Assembly: GCA_963969395.1 (NCBI GenBank)
Contig: OZ017796.1
Span: 3,102,501 to 3,166,500 of the forward strand
Length of the DNA stretch: 64,000 nt
Direction of reading: 5' to 3'
DNA from: Pseudoscleropodium purum
Taxonomy: Eukaryota; Streptophyta; Bryopsida; Hypnales; Brachytheciaceae
Positions 36,301 through 51,540 of this stretch are shown piece after piece. Below the pieces are notes generated by a model. That model was not told where the DNA came from. It saw only the letters and a program-made list of their open reading frames with translations, and searched no databases. The translations under genes were made by a program, and so were the position numbers. Each line of letters opens with the position of its first letter. The stretch's first letter is position 1.

Positions 36301-38047
36301 TCCTGGCCGGTTGCAAGAACTTGCTTTAAAGTACTCGTTTTTAGATGTAATTTTATGAATGAAATGTTAAAGATGTGTTTGTTTTAAATTTCTGTTACTC
36401 AGAATTGTACTTAATATGATTTATCATGCAGTGATTTGGTCGATTCACACTATTGCTGTTTCCTTCGTCGCATGCTGCCAGTGCTGACTATAGTCCTCGT
36501 TGCATGTCAGGATGGAAGGTGTCACTATTGTACAGAAAGGAAAGACAGACTATATCAGTGATGGTAAATTAGGTGGGCGCCTCCTACACTTTTGTAAAAC
36601 TAGTCTGTTCCCAGTTCTAGGAACCAGAAATTCATACAAACTCCATAGTGTCTGTGAAAAGATCATTACTGCTTTAGGCGATCAGAGTGTCTTGTTTCTG
36701 CTGTGTTCCTGCACTGATTTATATGTGGAAGTGTTGTGTTGCAGTGTTAAGCTCGGATTATTATGGCTCACCCCGGCGCTGTGGTGGCCAAGGTGATGTC
36801 CTTTCTGGCAGGTAACAGTCAGTACACATAACATTCTAAAAAACAGAGATCTTCCTTGAGCCTTCTGTGACACCTCGCTAGGGATTTTAACTTAAGTGTT
36901 CTCTGATTTTTTTGAGACAAAGGGATCCTGCTAGAATTGGTTAATTATGTTATGTATGAACAAGATTGTTTTATGGTACACTTCGCGTGCTCACACTTTG
37001 AATTGAGGGATCATCCAAAGCGTCTGTTTTTTTAACATTATTGAACTAAACCTGACGTACTTTGAGCAAACTCGGATACAGCACTGCAGTCTTTGTGTCG
37101 TGGGCCAAAGCATTTTTCAGCAATGAGAGTGCCGACGGCAAGAAGGACGTGCAGGAAAGGTGAGACGAAGCCATGTTGTTGTCGATATGATTCTGTCGAT
37201 CCCAACTTTTGCTGTATTGAGACGTTTTGCTTCCCGTGAAGGTCTTGAACCTCAATGTTTAGAATCAATTACAATGGTGGAAACAACCATAAGGTAAGGT
37301 AGAGAATTCTATTGCGTCATTTTAAGCATCTTACAGTGATTTCTGGTAGATCGCTAAACAGCTGTGGAGAGATCACTTTGGGGCACAAGCACCAAGTCTA
37401 TTGAGTTCATATTTATCACACTGAATTTCTTATGCAATTTCAAAGTGGGCCTTTGAGTAACGCTTTGATGACACGGAACAGGATCTCTGATAACCCAACA
37501 ATGGTTGGCGCACTAGCTGGATCTTTGCTATGCCGGAAGTCTGCTGCCAACGCATTTGCACAGCACAAGAGGAGCACTGTTACAACCAACATCATCGAGT
37601 GTCTTGGTCAGAGGTATACACTGCAAACTGTATATTTTGCATCTTCAATCAAATCCATTTTTATCTTTCATTCAAATTGCCCCTTACTTCTGCTTTTTTG
37701 AGTACAGGATAAGGTATAATCCGTCATCTTGATCGGATTTTTCGGGTTTGTCTCTTTGAAATCGCAGAAAAGTCCAACTACACCACTAGCTTTTGTAGAA
37801 TAGTTTATTAGTTTTTTCCTGAATGAAGTAATATGATTCTACTATAGAATTTTCAAAAAAAATTGGTATGAAATGAATTAATAAGAATTTAAGGTCCTCG
37901 TTTTCGCCCTTTTTTTTTAACTTAGTTTTTAAATCCTGTGTTTAAGAATCTCGTTTCTTTATTACCTCTCATACTGAATTGCAAGCTGGAGGTGATAATC
38001 TTGTCGTGTGATATGATGACAGTATGGACGAGCTTTTCCCCATGTGA
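33366..38047 (+). CDS. NAXD: ADP/ATP-dependent NAD(P)H-hydrate dehydratase (NAXD, CARKD family) with two extra cassette exons
   Basis: Repairs NADH and NADPH that have become hydrated, using a nucleotide to drive dehydration; plant forms go to cytosol, plastid and mitochondrion. Thirteen exons: 33366-33723, 34397-34473, 34665-34774, 35001-35124, 35385-35447, 35593-35756, 35899-36081, 36223-36330, 36511-36563, 36745-36811, 37082-37159, 37482-37613 and 38023-38047. They total 1542 bases (513 residues) with all phases consistent. Exon 1 has an Arg/Ser-rich transit-peptide-like leader; an internal ATG before [12 protein letters not shown] could serve a cytosolic form. Ribokinase-like marks: [82 protein letters not shown], the catalytic [15 protein letters not shown], and the C-terminal [16 protein letters not shown]. 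Exons 7 and 8 are tandem copies of the exon 6 end and add 97 residues of acidic linker just before GVTIVQKG. Skipping both leaves 416 residues in frame. Confidence 0.93.
35757..36330 (+). repeat. Tandemly duplicated intron-exon unit inside NAXD
   Basis: Unit 35757-36081 and unit 36082-36330 each start with an intron beginning GTACTC/GTACCC and containing AAAATGCT(A/T)GAATTT and CTCGTCTTCCAG. Each then has GTTAAG(A/G)AAG before the exon, and ends with CTTCCTGGCC(A/G)GTTGCAA(A/G)AACTTGCT. The parent is the end of exon 6 ([15 protein letters not shown]). The exon in the first unit has a further 36-base tandem repeat, three times, reading EDPENP-EKSDE with variation. Intron homology shows the duplication happened at DNA level. 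Confidence 0.85.
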
Positions 38048-39749
38048 CTAGCACTGCAACCACGGTTGGACTACAATGCGAAACTGTAATTTTTTGAGGA
38101 CAATGCTGTTGATTCTTGTTCTCAAAGATGTGAAGGAGTTGGCTCTCATCAGGCTGAGTTCTTCACCTAAGTTTTTGATGAAGAACTTGTAGGTTGATAT
38201 TAACTTTCTCCTGAAGGTTTTATCTTAATTCTGATTATCATGCTAAATACAGAATCTTATTATGACTGTGCATGAGTAAGCAGAGTTGTAGTGCTGGTCT
38301 GTAAATCTTGGGAATGATATTCCTCCCATGAAATACGGGCTCCTAAACAGATAGTGCTTACAGATGTCATGTCTCTTTATAGCAAGAAACACAAGCAGAT
38401 ACTTGACAAATCAGTGGTATTGTCACACTGCTACTCCCGGGGAAAGAATCTTTAAATTTGCGCACAACTCTATTCCTATGAGGACACGAAGGAAGGTGGT
38501 GTTCAATGAATGACTTTCAGTGTTTCTATAGAAATGACGAATGTTCATAGTTTATGTGGTCAATGGATAATTGCATGACTGATGAACATGGTGACAGGCT
38601 TCTCATTTCAGGACAATAGTGTAAAAACGTTATTGTTTGTGACTCGTTTAGAAAGTGAAGGTTTGAATGATGAGTGTCTTGTCCTTGCCCTTCATATATG
38701 TTTGGAATTGTGACAAGCGTAGGTGAACACAATGTCTTTTAACCTTGTAAGGATGGGTTGGTCACTATGGAAATCATCTTTTTTGGTAGAGTGTGAGTCA
38801 TCTATTTAAGTAAAACCAAAAGTATTCATTGGAGGTCAAACTATGGTGTAAAACCTTTTCTTTTATACAAAATTTCTAGGATGAATATTTACATTTTTGT
38901 CTATTATGGAAGGATTCTTTATCATCCATTGGATATTAAGTATCTACAAAAGCATATAGGTTGGCTAAATATTCTTTCAAGCATATGTGTACTAATTGGG
39001 TGACCAAATTCAACATCCCCTCCTATAAGGTGAGAAAGGTGGTCTTAGAACACTAAACTTTAGTGTTGGTAGTGTAGTGATTAAGGACCACCTTTCTAGA
39101 AATAAAAATACCAAACACTACCAAATATGAAGTATAAAACAAATAACATTAGCTATTTAAGAATGTCTATTGATTATTGGATACAAGTTCACATCATCAA
39201 ACCTACTTCCAAAAGAGACATTGATGATAACATCAATTCTTTTTATTAGATCTTATTGGCAAATGACAAAAGAATCTAATGCACTTTAGCATGCATTATT
39301 TGAACATTGTAAGAACAAGTAAAGGAATTTCAAAATATTATCTATAGATGTCAATGATAGGCTCTCCAAGCCTCATGTTTTGATTGTGAGTATCTTATGT
39401 CATGTCTTATTAGTGATGCTTTGGGGACCAAAAATAGGTGTCACCTTTTGAGCAATGATGATTATGGGTGCACATGGCTTATTATTTCATTAAAAAGCTT
39501 ATTCTTTCACATTAATCTTACAATGAGAGTTTTTCATCTTTTGTACGGAAAGCATTGGAAGTGAGTGAGAAGGGTAAAGATCCACACACCTCAAGAGAAG
39601 GTTAATTTAGTGTTCATCTTCAACAAGGTTGTGTTGATTACTTTGGAGAGTGATAATCAGTGCGAAAGAGGGAGTGGCTTCATACTCCAGAGATGCTCCA
39701 GAGGTTTGAGTTAAGGGGTGATCTAGGTTTCTCGGGTTACTCTAGCTAT
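38048..39749. other. NAXD 3' region and AT-rich intergenic DNA
   Basis: No gene was recognised. A small inverted repeat, AGAAAGGTGGTC (about 39033) and GACCACCTTTCT (about 39090), encloses about 45 bases and may mark another foldback remnant. Confidence 0.45.
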
Positions 39750-42700
39750 GACGTGGGTCATTTGTTGGTTTCGTAAGGAACCATGTCGTTTGTCCATATC
39801 TCCCCCTGATTCGTGCGCAGAGCCACTGCAAGAGAATGTTTAACAGATAAGCATTCGGGCCCCCCTAACGTAACGAAGTCGCTCTGCACAAGTTCACAGC
39901 CTGAGGTCTCTTTCAAGGCAGGACATATATGCCCAGGAAATACATCAAGTAGTGGAAGAATCATTGTACCAGCATCAGCAATCGACATCATGTTGCCGAT
40001 TGCGCTGGTGATGGAGAATCTTCATGAACATATCGTCTACCTCGCTCTGACATACTTGAACATCCTGGTCGCTCCCTGACAGATGAAAAAACAATGGCAG
40101 CGATACGGTAATGGGTTAAGTGTAAGCCTTAATAAAAAACGTCATTACTGGTCACGCTTGCCACATTCATCAACAGATGATAGCGGTATGCTTCGTTTAC
40201 GTTCAGAAAGTCGAACAAGCATGACCAGCAAACATGCCTGAGATTCACGACACAAAGAACTGTGTAATCCAAAAACCTGCAATCTTTAAATTGTATGTTA
40301 CACGACGATGAAAGCTTTTGTCACAACTAATACTGTTTTCGACTCTATTGATGATTCAGGAAGGTAGTTCTCGCAGTGTGTGTACACCCCAGATTCAACT
40401 TCATCCTCGTAACCCTAACTTCAGCAAACTCAAAATCCTGCCTAAATCGTGTGAACCAGTATAAATAGTGGACGTAAAGCTATTCACAACCCACCAAACG
40501 CGGATTTGATCCTACCCCGAGGCATTACACGCTAAACAATTAGCAGATTAGATATGCCACTGCGTTTCCACGTTATATTGTTTTACAATAAAATTAACAA
40601 TTGAGGTTATTGTGCAAGCCTCTGACGTAGGATTTCTCAGGCTGCAAAGATTGTCAGAAAAGGTATGGACCACACTCGCCACAGATGTATTGACTGTACA
40701 GACTTTTTTATCCTCTAGTGCACAGAAGTAGGGCCACAGATGATGAAATATTAAAACGACAGAACGGTAGACGACTGCTGCGCAGAAAGTCAATTGAGAT
40801 CTATGGTTCTGTGACTAGGAGGACAAGAAGTATGTGATGAGTCGTGAGTACTCACTTCAAGATCTCCATGAAGCCTCGAGTATCGGTCATGGACTTTCCA
40901 CGGATAATGGACAATCGTCTCGCTGTAATCAGAGCACTAGACACTAAATAGTTCCAAGCCGTGCCAAGGTTATGGAATTTCCATTAAATATCTCAAACAG
41001 GAAACTGCTGAAAAAGACATGGTCACCTAACTTACATGTGGGGACCTAACGTGCAGAAAAGCTATTCAGATTGAGAAAGTTATCCAACTCAGATAAGCTT
41101 AAAGAAAGCTCCTCAACTGCACATGCCACGATCGTCAAAAGAATACTGAAAAGACCCGATAGCCAGGTTTGAATGTCCCCAAGCAGAAAAGTGTTCGTAC
41201 AGTTTGTTTCTCAAACAAAAAACGTCAGCCTGAAGTCTCACGAACTTTCAAATATTGGAGGGAAACAAAGATGTCGCGAAAAAACGCCTGAACATTACCA
41301 AGGCGGAAACTCAAAAGTAACTCATACGATTTCGCGTGACTCGAAAGCAAATAGGCAAGAAAGTCAAGATCTCCGAGTCGAAGTTGCAGCCCATAGAAAA
41401 TGCAACTCAGCGCGCTTCCAAGAAGCATCGATAGCTGGATAATAAGCTCTCGATCAAAGCAAGCCTGAACTAATAAGAAATGCTAGACAGCTTGCGAGAA
41501 AATCTTTATCGCTCATATGAAAATAAAGCATAGTGCAGGAACAGAACAGACTCCTGCTACGAGTCTCTATTTCCGTGCAAACGAGACCTCAGCCCAAACA
41601 AAGAGGACCGCAACGCCGATCAAAACAGAGCCAATTAGTCAAGCACAACCATCCATGTGCGCGAGTACTCTTTCCCATCGCCCAGGTTCCATGAATGACC
41701 TCCCACATCACAGTCCGCATCCTCAATAAATTACCATCACTGAACTCCATATCTCACTCCAGTACCACGAATCATAACTGCTATATTTGCATGCCAGGGG
41801 GTTCGTCAGAGTCCTCAAGCAACATACCCCGACCCTAATCGAATCTCTCTGCCACATTACCTTAACTTAATCGTAACGAAGCTTAAACGGGAGTTCTATT
41901 ATTATCCCCAAACCACTTGCATAATTTCCCTGAATCCACGAGCGACAATAAATTTTCACTCAAGCGCAACCCTGCTAGTACCTGCACGGCTCAGATCGGA
42001 ACCTCTGGAGTCTGGACCAGCCAGAACGAAACCAGACCTAAACTGTGAAACTGTCGCTCCCATAAGTTCCACCTCGTAATATCATGCCCCTTTACCATAG
42101 CCGGTGATGAATGAGCCCTCTCAGAAAAGAGGTCCAGAAACATGTGAAACCGAACTGAATAGGCACCGTCAGGCAGGCAGTAATGGCTCTCTCGCCCTGA
42201 ACAAGGCGACATGGAAGAGGCAGGCGCATTAAAACCAACACCCGAGAGTGTACAGTCGACGGACTTGTCCGACTCGTCACCATCATGCCTGGCAGGAAAA
42301 CTGAAACAGAAAGTCATGACTCCCCAAACTGAACTGTGTGACTCACAACCCTGTAACTTACAACCCTCGTGGCACGAAGCTTCACGGGGCCTCGCCAAAA
42401 GCTTCACTTCACTTAACTTAACTTAACCCTGGCTATGGCGTCACCCTCCTCTGCATTGCTGCAAATATCCACGCCACTTCCCCAAAAACACTTCAAAACG
42501 TAGAAACCAGGTCGAAGCTCAAATCTCCGTATTTGGGAATCCTGAAATCTAGACATCTTCGAAATGTACTGAGTCTAAGGAATCGGAAGACGACTGTACC
42601 CACCGTGCAGATATGCGTTCGCGTATCTACGAAAAAGGGGATGCTCGTATTTGAATTCGAAATGGAGGCAACTGTACGGCGCCTTCGATGCTACGTCAAC

Positions 42701-43100
42701 CCTGTGAGTGGACGAAGAGCGCTCGTGCTGAATAGGGAATCTACATTACGACTAAGTTGAAATTCGTAACTTACTAGTAAATAAAATAGATGAAGTATAA
42801 CTTATTACCTTCAGTTTTTACCCCATTGCTAAAGGCAAAAGTGCTTCGAAAAGTGGGCCGAAAGATTCAAGGTCTGGTAACAATTCAAAGCCTTTTTGGC
42901 TGTAAGCGAAGAGGGGAGACGCGGAGAAGCTTCCTTGAGATCCTGGTGTTGGGTTGTGATTGGGTGTCGCTGCACTGCTCCATCATACATTTGAAAAGCC
43001 GGTATGATCAATGGCGGAAACCCTAAAGTGAGATTTATTGGGACAGGATGGATATGCAGTGGTAAGTACAAACACTTATTTTGCCTCCAAGTGTCTCCCC
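39750..43100. other. GC-shifted region with many short frames but no recognised gene
   Basis: Base composition rises to a level more like the gene-bearing part of the window. Frames on both strands (for example 39758-39991 on -, 41991-42407 on -, 42533-42760 on +) have no motif I know, and I found no chain of in-phase exons. ATG 42435 opens MASPSSALLQISTPLP, which resembles an organelle-targeting start, but it stops at 42501 after 22 codons. This could be a non-coding transcript, a promoter cluster, a decayed gene or a gene too diverged for me to see. Confidence 0.35.
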
Positions 43101-46100
43101 TAAAGTAAGTTCACCGTACTACACTATTTATCCTCTTAGGTAAGTGCTCCCACTAAAGATGGTGTATGGCTTTGTCGAAGGGACTATGCTTATAAATTGA
43201 AACCTCTTTAAAATATTGATATTTTTTATTTTAGATTATTTTTCTATTTTTTTACTTTAATACATATATAGTAATATTAACCATTAAAGGGTTCTTTTTG
43301 CTTTACCCAAAATCAAGAGTTTCTATGCAACGAAGTGTCCATACCAATCAATGACTAGCCAATGAAGTTCTTAGCATTGTCACTGAAGTCTCCCTCCAAG
43401 TATCTAAGGGAGAATTAAACCTCCATCTAGGAGGAGGCACCTTAGCTAATTAATAATGTTGTATATTAGAATTAACAATAAAGGTTGATTCTAGGAGTTG
43501 TAAAAAGAAGGGTGGTCATGCCTCTTTAAAAAGAAAATTTCTATAAAGAATGAGAAGTTGGTGAGAAAAAAGAGGAACCAATGGGAGGCCCTTGTACATA
43601 AAAAAATGTGACCTCTTTTTTTGGTGTAATGAGCAATGAGAATAGAAACTAAGGAATGGATTTATCTACAAAGTTGGATTTCTTGGCGTTGATGCTGCAA
43701 GTGAGTTCTTTGAGCATTGAGCATCGATTTCTCTAGCTATTGATTCCTCTAATTATCTTTGGGGTATAGGCAATGAGTGTCAATTTTTTTAAGCGTGTAA
43801 GCAGTAAAGAAAATGAGCATCTACGATCTATAGTAAAGTGAATCATCACCAAAGATTAACGTGGATGCTAGAATGTGGAAGATAAAACTAGTGAGCAAAA
43901 AATGAAAGCTAGATTAAAAAAAATTTAAGACATTTTCTTCACACTTATTCTTCACCTCTGAAAGAAAAGAACAGACATTATCAATTCTCAAATAATAGGA
44001 CCTGTCCAAGCTTCGGATAGCCAACAAGAAAGTGTCACATCTCTATTCTCCAAGAATTGAATATAGGGTGAAGAAGGTGTGGCTACCCCTAATGGTGTCA
44101 AAGCAAGATTTAATTAAGAATAATTTAAAAATAACACCACCAAACTCTATCAAACACTAGTTTGAATGCTCCAAAAAAATTTGTCTTGTATTTTTTTCAA
44201 ACCCTAGTTCTTGGTCTCACATTGCACACACTTTATGATTAAGTCTATTGCATGATATTTATTGAAGTTTCTCCAATAAACAATATATGGATAATGTGCA
44301 TTTTTCAAAATATTTATTATCCATTGTCTAGATAGTTGAATATTCAAGGGTCATAATGTTTGTTACAACACAAAATTAGTACCAATTGAATAAATGTTAC
44401 AATTTCCAAAAAAAAATTGAGAAAATTAGTACAATTTGGTAATATTTCAAGATGGTCAAATTTAAACTAGTGTGCTTTTTAAGCAAATTAAAATACTAGT
44501 ACAAACAAGATAAGTCAATGCACCTTATCAATTTTAGAAAAAATAGTGTTACATTTTATATTTTAAATTTTGAAAATCATTTTTTAGGAACATAAAAAGT
44601 TGAATGGTTATTTTTAAAAACTACAAATTTCTTTACAATCCAATGGAATGTTTTGAAATTTTCTAGAATATTTTCTTAAATGTTTTAAATATTTGAAAAG
44701 TCTTGTTTGAATTTTGTATTAAAGTAATTTGGCACATTTTAAAGTATAATTTAATTGATGCTAAAATTGTAAACACTTTATTAAATTAGATATTATATTT
44801 AGGTACAATATTTAGGTACTATAGTTCTTGAATTTTAGTAGAGTTTTTTTTGCATCTTTGTACAAACTAGAAAAAAAATAGTTTTACCAAACTACAAATT
44901 TTCACTAAGAATATATTTAGATGCCATTAAGATTTAGCAAGAATGAATGAAAACATGAGAGATGGATCAAATTACCTTTTACAAAATAGAGGTATTTCTT
45001 ACCACAATTTTATTAAATTGATTGCAAAGATAGGTTTATTTTTTAATTTTGAATAATAGGAGATTAAATAAGGAAATTTGGTCTTATTGTGCTTTTCAAA
45101 AACTATATTTGTTCAAATGACTTAAGTTTTTAAAATTTTGACATAAAATTCATTATCCATTGTAAACAACATGCTTTACTTGTGATAGTCTTACCTAATG
45201 ATTTATTATAAGTAAAAAAAATGAAAAGGTCTTTTTCATTTTAGTGTGAAAGAGAAAAATTTGAATGTTGATATCAACGAGTTTTTTGACTATAAAGTCA
45301 TTACATTACAATTAAAGTTGTATAATAATTGAGTCAAACTATTTTCCAGCTATGTAATGTAATGACTTTAGTTGTATAATAATTTGACTCAATTATTATA
45401 CATTAATTAATGACTTCAAGTTGTATAATAATTGAGTCAAATTATTTTCCAGCTATCTAATCGTTCAGTTTTATAATAATGGAGCCATGTTCTCGTCCTA
45501 CTAATTAATTGTCCAATTGTATAATAATAGAGCCAAATTATTGTTCTACTAACTAACTATCAAGCCCTAAATAATTAATGAAGACAAAATCATTCCATGT
45601 ACCAAACTATTGTTATCAATCATCGTGATTTTAAAGTGACACAATTGCTTTGAATTCTCGTCTCCATTTTGAGTGTCTTTTCATTTGTTTTGCATTAACT
45701 TGATGACTGTTTGAACTTTGTCTTTATCATCAACTAACGGTTGAAGTTGTTATTGTACACTCATTTCCCTCAACCTTTTCTAAGAGTGCCTCATAATTAA
45801 ACACCACAATTTTCATAAGATAATTTGAAATTTCAACATCATTAAGTTCAAAAAAATTCAATTTGTCATTATTAGTAGCACAGAGGAAAGCATAGCCTCT
45901 AATGTCAAATTAAAAACTTTAAAGAAACTAATACTTTTTAAATTTTCAAATGTTCAAATTTGGTATAAAAAATCCTAAACCTTTTTTTTCACAAAGAAAC
46001 ATATACAAAATGATTATTCTTTCTAAGTGTTAGGTTCAAGATGACCATTCGTGCTTCATGTACAATTCAATCCAACTTTTTCTTTTTCTGAGTCCCTAGT

Positions 46101-46700
46101 TTTATACCTTTTGTCTCAAATTTAACTAAGGCCAATAAACAAATTAATCCTTTAAAAACTGCAATGAGTTTCTATGCCAAAATTGCTTCAAAATACTTTT
46201 ACTTAAAGCAAGGCTAAAATCTTCATCTAGTTGTAAAATAAATAAATGTCGATACAATTTGAACTATATAAATTGAAAGAAGACTTCTTTTTTTTCCTCC
46301 AAGCTACCAAAAACAAGATTTTGGAATCTTGAAATGTTGAAACTTTTAAAGCCATGAATATAGAAATTTTAAATTTTAAAAATTGTAATATGTTAATTTA
46401 TAAGTATATAAATTTGTTGTCTATACATTTATAAAATTATGAAATTGTGAAATTGAGATTTATTGAATTTTTATATTGATTTTATTAAATTATTATGTTG
46501 TAATGATCCAAGTGTTCCAAACTAATTGTGGTAATGAATGAAAAATATCAAAAATATGATGTCAAAATAGTTGTCACTTCAAATGTAAACAACGCTTCTA
46601 ATTCTATCATGCCTTCAAATATCATCTTGAGACTTTTAAATTGAGAGAAATTGAAGATGAAATATTGGATTTACATTTGAATCAACTTATTAAATAATTT
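43101..46700. other. AT-rich intergenic DNA with a minisatellite
   Basis: Nothing coding was identified. Apart from the 45.3 kb minisatellite, only scattered TE-like words such as ATTTAGATGCCATTAAGATTTAGC near 44920 (compare GGATGTCATTAGGATTTAGC near 16100) stand out. Confidence 0.4.
45296..45560 (+). repeat. Degenerate minisatellite, about five units of 48-52 bp
   Basis: Each unit contains GTTGTATAATAATTGAGTCAA or a variant, followed by ATTATTTTCCAGCTATCTAAT or a shorter AT-rich piece. Units 1 and 3 are the closest pair. Confidence 0.65.
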
Positions 46701-47571
46701 CCCTTAAAAGACCCAAGTCCTTTTTTTTTAAATCAAAAAATGTTCAAAATTGTCATTTTTAGTGCTAAGAGCAAAAAAATTAATTAAAAAAAATCTAACC
46801 ATAAAATCTTGCAATAGACTAGTATAACATGTAGAAGATATTTTAGAAACTTTGACCACATGTATTGCAAGACATTTGTAGTCAAAGTAAAGAAAATGTA
46901 ATTTTTTGATTACATAGGGAATTAGTTCTTAAGGCTTTGAACTAAAAATTTATATGTCAAATCTAGAATTCAAAATTTTAATCTTCAATATTGATATAAG
47001 AGTCTAGGAAAAGAATTCAGTAAACTCACTTGATTTTCATTCTTTGAATAGTTGATAAGTATAAGTGGCTAAGAGATATAGGAAAAAACTAAACTTGTTG
47101 ATAGCTTTAAAATAGATTGAAATACACTTATCCCAAAGTGAGATTATTTTATCAATGAAAGTTAACCCAAACAACTTCTTCTTCGATGGAAAATGTAAAA
47201 ATTGAGCTCTAAAACAAATTCAATACTTTACTTTTTCAGAAAAAATTCCTAATTACCTCAAAATATGATGCTTCATAACTTTCTCAATATTTATTCAAAT
47301 AGAATAAATAAGAATACTTCATTATAAAAAAAATGTAGTCTATTAAAAATTTGTGTTTTTTTTATATTGTTGTCCACTCTTGCTAATTTATAGCTTTAAA
47401 TGGTATAATGTTCCTAGGTTAATGTTTTTTCCCACAAACCAGTTGAAATAAAAATGTATTTATGTAATATTTATATATTTTCCTATCTTGAAATGAAGTC
47501 ATGCTAAAAATTGAAATCACAAGAAATGTGTTCAAACTATCAAGTGTCCTCCAACAAAGGGAACTTTGGAG
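46701..47571 (+). mobile_element. CCCCTAAAGTC-family element, copy A (decayed)
   Basis: Starts CCCTTAAAAGACCCAAGTCC and continues with AAAAAATGTTCAAAATTGTC, AACCATAAAATCTTGCAATAG, a poor GTGAGATTATTTT match, TGAAATAAAAATG, CCTATCTTGAAATGAAG and ATTGAAATCACAAGAA. It ends near GAACTTTGGAGAC. All occur in the order seen in the 51.5 kb copy. No long open frame. Confidence 0.55.
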
Positions 47572-48814
47572 ACCATAGGAATTAAATAAATTTCAAAATA
47601 GTGTAATTGTAGGGCATGATTGACATGAAAATATTCTAAAAATAGATTAAAAAAAGAATAATTAAAAAAAATCATTTAATATTTGTATAAAGAAAAAACT
47701 AATATTGAACAAAAAAGTTTAGCATCCGCTAAATCATATTTTCCTAAAAAACATATATATTTTGCAGAAAAGTATTGACTCTAAACTCTTCACACAATAT
47801 AGGTTTTCAAATATTAATATAAATTACTTAAATTTTGCCTCTCTCTACACTATCAATAATGTTCAATTTAAAATTTAAAATCTTTAACTCTAAAATTCTA
47901 ATGGTCTTAGATAAAAGACAAATGTAGTATTAAATACGACTTCTATAAATTTTTTGAAGTTTGTACAAGAAATAATAATATGAAACATTAAGAGTAGAAA
48001 GTATTCTTACAACCAAAAGTTTCAAAACTATTTATAGATTTGTTTCAAATGAATTTTTTGAAGTCTTAACTTCAAAGATTCACTATAACATATAATTTCT
48101 ATCTTTAGCATTTAAACTTATGTGATTAGTCAAAATTGCAATTTTACTTATTTTATGAAAAAAGCATAAAATTTAACAATGGGAAGTTGGAAACATCAAT
48201 CATTTCTCCAAATATTAAACTTTGCAAAACATGACATATACTAACCACTATAAGATTTTTTTCCTATATTTTTTTTCTTTACCATGGAAATCTTAGTTTT
48301 GAATATAAATATAGAAATAAAATGTGACCTAATTTGTATAGAGAAACCTATTTTGTTTTATAACCTCTTCAAAACAACCAAAAAATAGTTAACTGGTCCT
48401 TTAGTAGTAAAAATCTTAGAAGATATGAATAAATGAATTGTTTGTTTTATAATTTTCGAAGTTAAAAATATAATTTTTATAATTATAATCTAAATGATGG
48501 TAAATTTTGAAATTACCACCCAACACAAAAAGTCCTATTTTATGACTTTTTTATTATATGACATCAAAATTGCATTTACTTTATAGTAAATGGCTTCATA
48601 ATTGAACCTTATATTTATAGCTGGTAAAAAAGTCTTAGTCACTAGAAATTTAAGTAATAAGAGAATCTATACATAATAATGTAATTATTTTGTATATTAG
48701 AAAATAAATAATTCTTGTATAACCATTTATTTGTTTTCTCTTTATCATGTATATGTAATCTCCAATAAAAAAAATTAATTCAATGGTTTTATTATGAATA
48801 TTTAAAAGAAATCA
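47572..48814. other. AT-rich DNA, nothing certain
   Basis: GGTCCTTTAGTAG near 48396 resembles the right end of the neighbouring repeat family, so another decayed copy is possible. No coding features were identified. Confidence 0.35.
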
Positions 48815-49749
48815 ACCCGTAAAGTTCTATAGCTATGTTTTCGCCAAAAACACTCCAATACTACCATTATTTGTATAAGTTTCAAATTTAAAAAAATATT
48901 TATTTTTGGACACATGTAACTATAGGATCTTTAGTGCATTGGTTTGAAAATATGTAAAAAAAATTTCATAAGTTTCCACCATGTAGATTGCAAGATATTA
49001 GCATTTGAAGTGACAAAAATCATTTTTTTGTCCCTGTGAAAAATTGGACAGCTGCACTTCACAAGGTCACATTTGAATGAAAAAATGTTCAAAATTGTGG
49101 TGCTTTTTTGAATTCATTCTTCAAGGCATGTTGGTTACATGTTTAGAAATTCTTTGGTCATTTGAAATTGTAAAACATATAGGAAAAAAATAATAAGTAG
49201 AAAAATAAAGAGAGTGATTCAAAATATGGAATTGTTAATGATTTACTTATGAAATTAAAAAATACCAATTCCAGTGGTTGCAATGTTATAATGAACATTC
49301 TTCACCAAAATATTGAAAATATTTTTTATTTTTTTCTAAAAGTATTGAAAATTTAATTCAATAAAAGACTTCAAAGTTCATTTTGGAGTAGAAAATCCTT
49401 ACTTGCCTACTAACTAGAACACCTCATAACTTTTGACTCAATGATCAAAATAGAATGATTCAAAATTTTATTTGAAAAAAAGAAATGTAGAAAACCAATT
49501 TCAAATTTGGATTTTTGAAAGAAATGATTATTTCAAATTTGTCTAGATTGCCTAAGTTGAGAAACATACTACATATTAGGCCACAACTTTGCACTCATAT
49601 TACCAAATGTCTTGAAATTTATGCACATGAAAGATATTTTGTTTTCACACCTTTTATTATAATATAGGACAAAAATATGAAAATCTTTAGTCACACGCAC
49701 GTGCCCAAAAATTCTATGTTGCCAAAAAATGCAGCTTGGTCCTTTAGGG
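48815..49749 (+). mobile_element. CCCCTAAAGTC-family element, copy B
   Basis: Left end ACCCGTAAAGTTCTATAG, followed by CCAAAAACACTCCAATACTACC. Then come TAGATTGCAAGATATTAGCATT (about 48985, kept from the 51.5 kb copy), a repeated TGTAAAA region and CACACGCACGTGCCC. The right end is GGTCCTTTAGGG (49749). Length is about 935 bp, close to copy C. No coding capacity. Confidence 0.6.
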
Positions 49750-51540
<1,791 letters not shown>

